Origin: an archaeon
Lineage (GTDB): Archaea > Nanobdellota > Nanobdellia > SCGC-AAA011-G17 > PNOQ01
Length of the DNA stretch: 7,289 nt
Reading direction: 5' to 3'
Assembly (NCBI GenBank): GCA_021107835.1
Contig: JAIOSD010000053.1
Location: 1-7,289, forward strand
Shown: positions 1 to 6,523 of the stretch, piece by piece
Numbering within the stretch: position 1 is the first letter of the stretch
Layout of the letters: every line of letters begins with the position of its first letter
Made by a program: the position numbers and the translations under genes
The notes under the pieces: generated by a model
The model's database searches: none
What the model was told of the DNA's origin: nothing
Seen by the model: only the letters and a program-made list of their open reading frames with translations

Positions 1-43
1 AGTGGGACTACCAAATCATATAATCAGGAAGTTATTGCTATTT

Positions 44-1870
44 TTAAGAAGGATCTATAAATATTCTGTGCCACAATTCAATGTTTAATAAACACCATAA
101 TTTGTTTACTGACCAAAAATCTGTTTTTTTTAATAACTTTTTTACATATTTTTTTTTGTAGATATTTCTTTTTATTGCCTTTTCACTTAGTAGGACTTCT
201 TCAAAGTATTTATCTAGTCCTTGTTTTAACCAGTTTCCTAAAGGTGTTGGGAAACCTCTTTTTTCTTGAGAGTATAAAATGTCTGGGATTATTCCTTTCA
301 TTGAATTTTTTATTATTCCCTTTAGTTCGTTATTTTTTAGTTTTTGTTCAATTGGAATAGATAGTGAGAAGTCTACTAATTCATTGTCACATAATGGGAC
401 CCTTGCTTCTGTTGAATGAGCCATTTCCATCTTATCTTGTGCTATAAATAAAGAAGGGAGATATGTTTTCATATATAATAATTGTAATTTTTCTATTTCT
501 GTCAAATTTTCATAATTCTTTAATACTTTTTTTACTTCTTTTTCTGGAGAATATTCTTTTGTTTTATGTAGAAACTCTTTTGTTAGTGCTTTTATTTTTT
601 CTTTTTCTGGAAATGCAATAAATATTCCGTTTTTTATTTCTGGATATATTTTTGGCATAAATAAATAGTAAGCTATGTTTAATCTTTTTTTGTTCTTTAA
701 TATTTTTAGAAATGCTTTTACTGTTTTCGATTTTTGAGCAAATAGTTTTGCTTGGAAAACTGGATATCCTGCAAAAAGTTCATCTCCCCCATGCCCAGTT
801 AATGTTACTTTTACGTGTTTTGAAGCTAGTTTTGATAGTGGATATTGGGATATTATTGGAATTCCTACTTTTGGTTCATCTAAGTGGTAAATCATTTTTT
901 CTATATTTTTTACGAAATCTTCTTTTTTTAATTCAATTTCAAAATTATTTGCACCTATTTGTGAAGCTACTGCTCTTGCACAAGGAGTTTCATCATATTC
1001 ACCTTTTACATCGAATGTACAGGTAAATGTATTGAATTTGTTTGGGTAGATTTTTGATGCCATTGTTGTGGCTGTTCCTGAATCAAAACCTCCGCTTAAG
1101 TAAGAACCCACTGGTACGTCAGAAATAAGATGCCTTTTTATGCTTCTTTTTAGTATTTCTCTGAACTCGTTTAGTGTTTCCATATAACTTCTTTTTTTAT
1201 ATCTGAATTCTGGTTTCCAATATTCTACTTTTTCTAAATTATTATTCTTTAGAGTTAAGTAATTTCCTGGAGGTAGTATGTTTATTCCTTTGAAAAAAGT
1301 TTTTTCATCTAAAATGTTTTGAAAAGTAAGATATTCTGTTATTGCTTCGTAATTTGGTTCTTTTTTTAATTCTTTGTAGTTTAATATTGCTTTTATTTCA
1401 CTAGCAAAAATTAGTTTATTTTCTTTTTTGTTGTAGTGGTAATAAAGGGGTTTTATTCCTAATCTGTCTCTTGCTACAAATATTCTCTTGTTCATACGGT
1501 TGTATATTGCAAAAGCGAACATTCCATTTAATTTTTTAAGAATTTCTTCTCCAAATTCTTCATAACCATGTAAAATTACTTCTGAATCTGTTTTACTTCT
1601 GAATCTGTGTTTTTTCTCTATTAATTCTTTTTTTATTTCTTTGTAATTATAGATTTCTCCGTTATGGAGTACACATATTGTTTTATTTTCGTTCCATAAG
1701 GGATTTTTTCCATTTTCTGATAAATCTATTATACTTAATCTGTTGTGTCCGAGAGACATATTTTTTTCTATATATGTTCCTTGATCATCTGGTCCCCTGT
1801 GTTTAGTGGATACTAACATTTCTTTTAATAATTCTTCATTTTCCCAATTAAATCCACAAATCCCGCACAT
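44..1870 (-). CDS. asnB: AsnB-type glutamine-dependent asparagine synthetase / amidotransferase
   Basis: Full-length 608-residue AsnB-family protein, normal length for the family. Cys2 directly follows the initiator Met, as needed for the N-terminal nucleophile of a class II glutamine amidotransferase, which fixes the start. The glutaminase domain (about 1-210) shows RGPDD (25-29), NGEIYN (70-75), GMFAFAI (116-122) and RDRLGIKPLYY (134-144). The synthetase domain carries the ATP pyrophosphatase loop SGGFDSG (259-265), DEP (331-333) and GHGGDELFAGY (359-369). The family uses glutamine nitrogen and ATP to amidate a carboxylate, classically aspartate to asparagine, in the cytoplasm. The loop has Phe where SGGLDSS is usual. 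It is the last gene of the leftward glycosyltransferase operon, one base after the upstream stop, with no clear Shine-Dalgarno, so translational coupling is likely. AsnB paralogues in polysaccharide clusters are often suspected of amidating sugar acids; true asparagine synthesis remains equally possible. Confidence 0.95.
   Translation of the reverse strand: MCGICGFNWENEELLKEMLVSTKHRGPDDQGTYIEKNMSLGHNRLSIIDLSENGKNPLWNENKTICVLHNGEIYNYKEIKKELIEKKHRFRSKTDSEVILHGYEEFGEEILKKLNGMFAFAIYNRMNKRIFVARDRLGIKPLYYHYNKKENKLIFASEIKAILNYKELKKEPNYEAITEYLTFQNILDEKTFFKGINILPPGNYLTLKNNNLEKVEYWKPEFRYKKRSYMETLNEFREILKRSIKRHLISDVPVGSYLSGGFDSGTATTMASKIYPNKFNTFTCTFDVKGEYDETPCARAVASQIGANNFEIELKKEDFVKNIEKMIYHLDEPKVGIPIISQYPLSKLASKHVKVTLTGHGGDELFAGYPVFQAKLFAQKSKTVKAFLKILKNKKRLNIAYYLFMPKIYPEIKNGIFIAFPEKEKIKALTKEFLHKTKEYSPEKEVKKVLKNYENLTEIEKLQLLYMKTYLPSLFIAQDKMEMAHSTEARVPLCDNELVDFSLSIPIEQKLKNNELKGIIKNSMKGIIPDILYSQEKRGFPTPLGNWLKQGLDKYFEEVLLSEKAIKRNIYKKKYVKKLLKKTDFWSVNKLWCLLNIELWHRIFIDPS
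1576..1608. repeat. 16-bp perfect direct repeat inside asnB
   Basis: The sequence TTACTTCTGAATCTGT occurs at 1576-1591 and again at 1593-1608, separated by one base, giving a 17-base period. It lies in the glutaminase domain and encodes the stretch RFRSKTDSEV in which the two copies are read in different frames. The TDSEV part matches a conserved AsnB block (usually sDtEv), so the reading frame is intact. Loss or gain of one copy by slippage would shift the frame. Confidence 0.8.
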
Positions 1871-1871
1871 T

Positions 1872-2879
1872 TTATTCTAGAATTTCTTTTATTACCCCAT
1901 AACTATATGATAAATGTTGTGATATCAAAATAAATGGTGAGATTAGTGATATAATTTTTTTTGAAATGAATATGGTTTGTATGCTTGTTAAAATAATTAT
2001 TAGAAGATATATTCCGGATACAAGATAAAATAGATAGATTAATTTTGGAATTATTGTGGTATATGCTAATGTAATTATCAAACCTAGGAAGAAGATTGGG
2101 GGGAGAAATCCATACAATCTTGTTTTTAAGAATTTCCATTTTTTTATTTGTTTTTTTAGTATCTTTGTAGATGCTACGCCATATTTATACATTCTTTTTA
2201 GATATTTTTTTAATGTTTGTGGCCTGTGGTGCCAAACAATTGCCTTAGGATTTATTAAAAATTGAATTCCTTGTTGATGGAGTCTATAATTAAATTCACC
2301 ATCTTGTCCAGTAATTAATGACTCGTCTTGTTTATTTTTTATCCAAAGTTCTTTTTCATAAAGTGCATTGCAATTTGGGATGGATTTTACCTTTGTTGAT
2401 TTTTTGAAGATCTTTGTTTGTGCCGTGTTTCCCCCACCGATTCTTGTTTGTTCGATTGCTCCTGTTAATTTTGCTATTTTGCTATCTGTTGAGGGGATTA
2501 AGTTTATTCCTCCAACACATTTAATTTCTTTTGGAGTTTTTTCTATTGTGGTTACTAAAATATTTAACCAATTTTTTTCCACACAACAATCTGAGTCTGT
2601 GAAAGCAAAATGTTTTGTATTTTTATCTGCTTCTAAAACTCCCTTATTCCTATTTGCTGCGGACCCTTTTTTATTGTTTAGAATTACTTTTATTTTCTTA
2701 CTTTTTTTTGTTAATGTTCTTAAAATTTTTTCACTATTGTCTGTGGAGTTTTTATCTACTACAAAAATTGCTTTGAAATTTTTATAGTTTAAGTTGTTGA
2801 TACTAGATATCAATTGAATGATGTGTTTTTCATCATTATAAACTGGGATGATTATGGTTACCTTAGGATCTTTTTTCAT
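1872..2879 (-). CDS. Family 2 glycosyltransferase with C-terminal membrane region (ExoA-like)
   Basis: A 335-residue GT-A fold glycosyltransferase (GT2, PF00535 type). The N-terminus VTIIIPVYNDEKHI (7-20) is the typical first strand and nucleotide-binding start. TDSDCC (94-99) supplies the DxD-like metal/UDP-sugar motif as DSD. GGGN (148-151), PNCNALY (168-174), GQDGEFNYRL (191-200, catalytic-base region) and VWHHRP (215-220) follow the pattern of ExoA/succinoglycan-type enzymes. Three hydrophobic segments (about 258-278, 279-303, 309-330) should hold the C-terminus in the membrane with the catalytic domain in the cytoplasm. The start overlaps the DUF2304 stop as ATGA, and asnB follows after one base, so it sits inside a tight operon. 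The region before the membrane segments is strongly Lys-rich. The likely role is adding a sugar to a lipid-linked glycan; donor and acceptor cannot be told from sequence. Confidence 0.9.
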   Translation of the reverse strand: MKKDPKVTIIIPVYNDEKHIIQLISSINNLNYKNFKAIFVVDKNSTDNSEKILRTLTKKSKKIKVILNNKKGSAANRNKGVLEADKNTKHFAFTDSDCCVEKNWLNILVTTIEKTPKEIKCVGGINLIPSTDSKIAKLTGAIEQTRIGGGNTAQTKIFKKSTKVKSIPNCNALYEKELWIKNKQDESLITGQDGEFNYRLHQQGIQFLINPKAIVWHHRPQTLKKYLKRMYKYGVASTKILKKQIKKWKFLKTRLYGFLPPIFFLGLIITLAYTTIIPKLIYLFYLVSGIYLLIIILTSIQTIFISKKIISLISPFILISQHLSYSYGVIKEILE

Positions 2880-3196
2880 TTTTTTATCGCTACAGTCCTT
2901 ATAATTTTTGTTATATTTTTTTCTATATTACTAATTTGAGCATATAATCTGAATATTAAATAAGATAGGACTACTATGCTAAAATAGATTGCTAAATCCA
3001 CCCCCCTCTTTACCCCTAATATTTTGGCTGCACTTGAGATAGTTTCTGGAAAAATTGCGATAAATATAACTACTGTCCAAAAAAGCATCCAAAAGATAGC
3101 TTCTATTTTTTCTAGATTTTTATGACTTAAGTTTGTGAAAACCCTACTTAATGCAAACAGACCGAATATTAAAATTATTATTTGAATTACTTCCAT
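2876..3196 (-). CDS. DUF2304 small membrane protein
   Basis: A 106-residue protein with three predicted membrane segments (about 3-19, 32-49 and 67-85) and a polar, Lys-rich tail (about 86-106). It shows the features I associate with DUF2304 (PF10066): an FW...FW pair in the second segment (35-40), FPET (49-52), the GVKRGVDL loop (61-68) and IFRLYAQISNIEKN (81-94) before the tail. The family has no established function. Basic residues between segments 1 and 2 and in the tail suggest the N-terminus is outside and the tail in the cytoplasm. It lies three bases after the DPM1-like gene and overlaps the next glycosyltransferase by four bases, so co-translation is likely. The position suggests a membrane partner for the soluble DPM1-like enzyme, which is inference. 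Confidence 0.88.
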   Translation of the reverse strand: MEVIQIIILIFGLFALSRVFTNLSHKNLEKIEAIFWMLFWTVVIFIAIFPETISSAAKILGVKRGVDLAIYFSIVVLSYLIFRLYAQISNIEKNITKIIRTVAIKK

Positions 3197-3199
3197 TTT

Positions 3200-3883
3200 T
3201 TACGTCCCAAGTTTTTCCATAATCATTTTGAATAATATTTTTATTGAATCAAACTGTCCTTGTCCTTTTCTACCTTCTTTTAAGTGTTCTTCTTTGTATA
3301 TTATTGTTACTGGTACTTCTTTGTATTTTACTTTTCTTTTTTTTATTTTATCTATTATTTCTGAAGCATGTTCCATTTTATCTGTGGTGATTGTAACTTT
3401 CTTTGCAGCTTCTTTTGTGAATGCTCTAAATCCATTGTGGGCATCAGAAAGTTTTTCTCCATAAAAAACCCAGATAATTAAAATTGCTCCCTTTAGAGTT
3501 AACTTTCTTATGAAGGGCATTTTTTGCTTTTTTAAGAATCTTGATCCAAGAGTTACTTCCGCTTCTTTTTTTAATAGTGGTTTTAATATACTTTTTATTT
3601 CTTTTGGATCGTGTTGACCATCTGCATCAAAATGGACTAAGTATTGTGCTCCGTTTAGTAGTGCGTAAGTCATTCCAGTTTGTAATGCAGCGCCTTGCCC
3701 GCGATTTATAATGTGTTTTAGTACTTTAGCCCCTGCTTGTTCTGCTATGTTTATAGTGTTATCTTCTGATCCATCATCAACTAAAATTAAATTATGATAT
3801 CCTTCTTTTTTTAGGTTGTTTATTACATTTCCTATATTTTTTTCTTCATTTAGTGCAGGAATAATAATGTGTGTATTTTTCAT
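3200..3883 (-). CDS. DPM1-like family 2 glycosyltransferase (polyprenyl-phosphate sugar synthase type)
   Basis: A 227-residue GT2 enzyme from the start at 3883. It has the DPM/DPG-synthase-like motif series: IIIPALNEEKNIG (6-18), VDDGSEDNT (35-43), NRGQGAA (60-66), FDADGQHDP with the DAD metal site (85-93), LGSRF (112-116) and DAHNGFRAF (147-155). Such enzymes move a sugar from a nucleotide donor to dolichyl or another polyprenyl phosphate at the cytoplasmic membrane face. It lacks convincing membrane helices; only 132-141 is notably hydrophobic. The C-terminus is basic (KEEHLKEGRKGQG, 197-209). The frame stays open upstream to an ATG at 3931, but 3883 is preferred: homology begins there, the extra 16 residues look non-conserved, and the longer form would run over the promoter. 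It is the first gene of the leftward operon. The sugar and lipid are unknown. Confidence 0.92.
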   Translation of the reverse strand: MKNTHIIIPALNEEKNIGNVINNLKKEGYHNLILVDDGSEDNTINIAEQAGAKVLKHIINRGQGAALQTGMTYALLNGAQYLVHFDADGQHDPKEIKSILKPLLKKEAEVTLGSRFLKKQKMPFIRKLTLKGAILIIWVFYGEKLSDAHNGFRAFTKEAAKKVTITTDKMEHASEIIDKIKKRKVKYKEVPVTIIYKEEHLKEGRKGQGQFDSIKILFKMIMEKLGT

Positions 3884-3905
3884 TATTGAGGGATATTTAG
3901 TAAGC

Positions 3906-3914
3906 TTTAAATAT
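3906..3914. promoter_or_regulatory. Shared bidirectional archaeal TATA box
   Basis: TTTAAATAT on the plus strand reads ATATTTAAA on the minus strand and contains the palindrome TTTAAA. It lies in the 52-base gap (3884-3935) between the two divergent operons. Its eight-base core (3906-3913, centre 3909.5) is 26.5 bases from the A of the ATG at 3936 and 26.5 bases from the A of the ATG at 3883. Archaeal TATA boxes are normally centred about 26-27 bases before the transcription start, so both mRNAs should begin at or next to their start codons and be leaderless. Neither ATG has a Shine-Dalgarno before it. The flanks do not form a textbook BRE on either side. Confidence 0.75.
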
Positions 3915-3935
3915 CTTGTGAAGGTGTTCACTAAT

Positions 3936-5603
3936 ATGTCTGAAAGTGATGATATAAGGATAGATTTTTCTTTTAATTCTTTAAAAAAGAAAGGGGTTTT
4001 AATTATTTTAATTTTAATTATCTTATTTGGGCTTTATTTAAGATTCTATCATGTTGATTATCCTGTTGTTGGGTATCATAATTGGAAAGAAACTCATTAT
4101 TTAACTGAAGCTAGGAATTTTGCTGAAAATGGTTTTTTTGAACATGGTTTTTTTGTTCCTGAGTTCGATTATCCTGATTTTGGGCAAGATCCTTCTGGAG
4201 TGCATTCAGATAGTTTTCCTATAATTTCTATTTTTGTGGGATTCTTTTTTATCTTATTTGGTCCTAGTTTGTTTATAGCCAGAGTTATTGGAATTTTATT
4301 TAGCATAGGAACGATATTTATGATGTATTTGTTATCTAATAGATTGTTTAAAAGTGAGTCAATGGCTTTGGTTGTTGCTTTTTTAACTGCTTTGTCCCCT
4401 TTGTTTGTTTTTTTCTCGCATAATGTTCAGTTAATAAATCCTGGAATTTTCTTTATGGTTACTTCTCTTTATTTCTTTGCTACTTGGATTAAGAACGATA
4501 AATCAAAATATCTTTATTTAACTAGCTTATTTTTTACTTTAGGGGTTTTAACTAAGTATCCGTTTGGTATCGCCGCAATTCCAATGTTATTTATGATTCC
4601 AAAAGAGAGATATAAAAGGATTAAGAAATATTCTAAGCAATTGTTAATGTCTTTCTTGATTTTTGTTCCATTTATTCTTTGGATTGTTTATGCGGAATTT
4701 GTTATTTCACGTAAAGTTGGTTCTGGTGCGATTACTGGTTCTCTTTTTGATCCTATGCTTATCTTTTCTTCTGTTTGGTTTATGTCTTTAAAATCTTATG
4801 TTGCAGATAATTATACTTTCCTTGGTTTTTATATTGCTATTTTTGGGGTTCTTTTGTTTTTGTTGTTTAAGAGGAAAAATTTGGGAAGTCGTTTTTTAAT
4901 GGGTTCTTTTGTTGGGACCATTGCTTTTATGTTTGTAATGGCTGATAAAATGCAGGGACATAGTTACCATCAATTTCCTATTGCACCTTTTGTGATATTT
5001 TTTATGGCATATGCTATTCTAATGGTTTCTACTAATGTTCCAAAGTTTGTTGTTAAAGGAAAAAATAAAAAAAGTTTAACAATATTTATGGTATTGGTCA
5101 TTTGTGCTTTTTTGATAAGTCCTTCTATTGCTGCAAAAGATAGACAGTTTAATACCCAGTTTGTTGGTTTAGATGTTGCAGGAGAGTATGTTAAAGAACA
5201 TGCTGGCCCAGATGATAGAATTATCCACTCTGGGCATCAAGACTATGGATTCTTTTGGCATGCAGATAGAAAAGGGATTGGAGATGGGATTCCTGATGAG
5301 AAAAAGATTCGTGAGGTGGAAGATGAACTTGGAGTAAATTGGATATTTGTATATCAGTGGGGTTTAAGTGTTGTAGATCAACCACAATGGGAATATATAT
5401 CTAGTCATTATTCTTTGAGGCAAGTTGCTTTTCAGGTTGGAGCGAATGGTCAGTCTAATTTGGTTTACTTGCTTTTGGAGAGGGGCGGAAGTTTTGATAT
5501 AGATGCTATAAATGACTATATTTCTGGCAAAGAAGTATTAGCTAGAGGGTATGAATTTACCGAGGGTAAGATAATACTTAATTATGTGAATATTGGAGGC
5601 TAA
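3936..5603 (+). CDS. PMT_2/GT39-like integral membrane glycosyltransferase (GT-C)
   Basis: A 555-residue polytopic protein with about ten to twelve hydrophobic segments, the first at 20-36, and a soluble C-terminal domain from about 400. The first outer loop (about 38-95) is long and carries YHNWKETHYLTEARNF (47-62) and HSDSFP (90-95), the place where ArnT/PMT enzymes keep catalytic acids. MQGHSYHQFPIAPF (339-352) matches the late His/Tyr/Pro block of PMT_2 (PF13231) proteins. The C-terminal part (GLDVAGEYVKEHAGPDDRII, 411-430) resembles the periplasmic/extracellular domain of such enzymes. These proteins take a sugar from a polyprenyl-phosphate donor on the outer membrane face and give it to a protein, lipid or glycan. 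The frame is open upstream to 3816, but the ATG at 3936 is chosen because the earlier one lies in the divergent gene and 3936 fits the TATA box. It is first in the rightward operon. Confidence 0.87.
   Translation: MSESDDIRIDFSFNSLKKKGVLIILILIILFGLYLRFYHVDYPVVGYHNWKETHYLTEARNFAENGFFEHGFFVPEFDYPDFGQDPSGVHSDSFPIISIFVGFFFILFGPSLFIARVIGILFSIGTIFMMYLLSNRLFKSESMALVVAFLTALSPLFVFFSHNVQLINPGIFFMVTSLYFFATWIKNDKSKYLYLTSLFFTLGVLTKYPFGIAAIPMLFMIPKERYKRIKKYSKQLLMSFLIFVPFILWIVYAEFVISRKVGSGAITGSLFDPMLIFSSVWFMSLKSYVADNYTFLGFYIAIFGVLLFLLFKRKNLGSRFLMGSFVGTIAFMFVMADKMQGHSYHQFPIAPFVIFFMAYAILMVSTNVPKFVVKGKNKKSLTIFMVLVICAFLISPSIAAKDRQFNTQFVGLDVAGEYVKEHAGPDDRIIHSGHQDYGFFWHADRKGIGDGIPDEKKIREVEDELGVNWIFVYQWGLSVVDQPQWEYISSHYSLRQVAFQVGANGQSNLVYLLLERGGSFDIDAINDYISGKEVLARGYEFTEGKIILNYVNIGG
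5595..5599 (+). promoter_or_regulatory. Shine-Dalgarno sequence deciding the start at 5606
   Basis: GGAGG lies in the last codons of the upstream gene. Six bases separate it from the ATG at 5606 but only three from the ATG at 5603, so the second ATG is preferred. The 5603 ATG overlaps the upstream stop as TAATG, and either start would be translationally coupled. It is the only strong Shine-Dalgarno noticed before a gene start in the window. Confidence 0.75.
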
Positions 5604-5605
5604 TG

Positions 5606-6523
5606 ATGAATAAAAAAATAATTTTCTCGGTTGTTGTTAGTGTTGTTTTAATTTACTTTTTGATGTCTATGATTTCTTTAGAAGATTTGAGAGATTCTGT
5701 TTTAAAATTGTCTTTACCATATGTTCTTCTTGCTTTAGGGTTTTATTTATTATCTTATATTTTTAGGTCTCTTAGGTTTTTAGTTTTTTTGAAGAATGAT
5801 ATGTCATTCAGAGATATATTTCCTATTGTTTGTATTCATAATGTTATGAATTATTTAATTCCTGCTAGACTTGGGGAACTAAGTTATTTTTATCTTTTGA
5901 AAAGAAAAAAAATTGAATTTGGTAAATCTGTTGCTAGTTTTGCTGTTGTAAGATTTTTTGATTTATTGGTTGTTTCTATTATTTTCTTTGTTAGTCTTAT
6001 TTTTATGAAAAATGTTCCTGAGTCTTTTAATGGTATTGTTCCTATTGTTGCGGTTTTAGTTGGTTTACTATTGATATTTATTCTAATATCTCCCCTTCTT
6101 TATAGATATTTTTCTAGTAAACTTAACTCAAAAAGATTATTTGTTAAGAAACTAAAAGAAATTTATGATGCATTGCTTGTAATTAAATCTAAGTCTGTAC
6201 TATTTAGTTTGTTTTTATTTTCTGTTTTAATTTGGTTTTCTTTATATTCTCTTATGTACGTTTTGTTATTGGATTTGGGGATACAGTTTAGTTTATGGCA
6301 AGCAATTATTGTAATTAGTTTTCCCCTTATTATTAGTGCGCTTCCGATTAATGGTATTGGTGGTTATGGTACTACTGAGGTTGCTTGGTTAATTCCCTTT
6401 TTAGCATTTGGTTTGTCTAAAGAGATTGCAATTGCTAACGGGTTTGTAATTCATACTTTCCAATTTGCTTTAGTATTATTGTTTGGATTAGTTGGTTATT
6501 TATTATATAAATTTAAGAAGTAG
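5606..6523 (+). CDS. Flippase-like membrane protein, LPG-synthase-TM / UPF0104 family
   Basis: A 305-residue protein with about eight membrane segments (roughly 4-22, 37-53, 70-86, 108-134, 143-168, 198-224, 231-253, 278-300). Family marks are RSLRFLVFLK (54-63), NYLIPARLGELSYFYLLKRK (82-101) and PINGIGGYGTTE (247-258), the last matching the lPisiGGlGvrE block of PF03706. The family includes the membrane half of the lysyl-phosphatidylglycerol synthase MprF; many free-standing members sit beside glycosyltransferases and are proposed to flip lipids or lipid-linked sugars. It follows the PMT_2 gene directly behind a GGAGG, so the two are one operon. The inferred role is moving the lipid-linked sugar, or recycling the spent lipid carrier. 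No cytoplasmic aminoacyl-transfer domain is present, so lysyl-lipid synthesis is unlikely. Confidence 0.9.
   Translation: MNKKIIFSVVVSVVLIYFLMSMISLEDLRDSVLKLSLPYVLLALGFYLLSYIFRSLRFLVFLKNDMSFRDIFPIVCIHNVMNYLIPARLGELSYFYLLKRKKIEFGKSVASFAVVRFFDLLVVSIIFFVSLIFMKNVPESFNGIVPIVAVLVGLLLIFILISPLLYRYFSSKLNSKRLFVKKLKEIYDALLVIKSKSVLFSLFLFSVLIWFSLYSLMYVLLLDLGIQFSLWQAIIVISFPLIISALPINGIGGYGTTEVAWLIPFLAFGLSKEIAIANGFVIHTFQFALVLLFGLVGYLLYKFKK

Noticed and set aside
1..60. Possible 3' end of a rightward gene entering from the left edge (frame 1 reads SGTTKSYNQEVIAIFKKDL and stops at 58-60).
   Set aside because: All three plus frames reach a stop within the first 88 bases and two look protein-like; with so little sequence none can be preferred. 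A convergent neighbour of asnB is possible but not supported.
712..1026. Leu-rich open frame on the plus strand opposite asnB.
   Set aside because: It is the complement of conserved AsnB synthetase-domain sequence; no motif or start signal is seen.
2056..2787. Open frames on the plus strand opposite the second glycosyltransferase (2056-2265, 2368-2787).
   Set aside because: They are antisense to a gene with a complete set of GT2 motifs and show only hydrophobic, low-complexity composition expected from the complement of Lys-rich codons.
3001..3006. C6 run in the DUF2304 gene, and G6 runs near 2098-2103 and 6911-6916, as phase-variation tracts.
   Set aside because: Six-base runs are short for slippage switching, each encodes conserved residues (RGVD, LPPI, TTPH), and all frames are intact.
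3816..3935. N-terminal extension of 40 residues on the PMT_2-like protein.
   Set aside because: It is antisense to the N-terminal part of the divergent DPM1-like gene and to the promoter gap; the ATG at 3936 fits the TATA spacing and the expected N-terminus before the first membrane helix.
3995..4025. TTTTAATT-type repeats early in the PMT_2-like gene as a regulatory or repeat element.
   Set aside because: They encode the Leu/Ile-rich first membrane helix; low-complexity codons explain the pattern.
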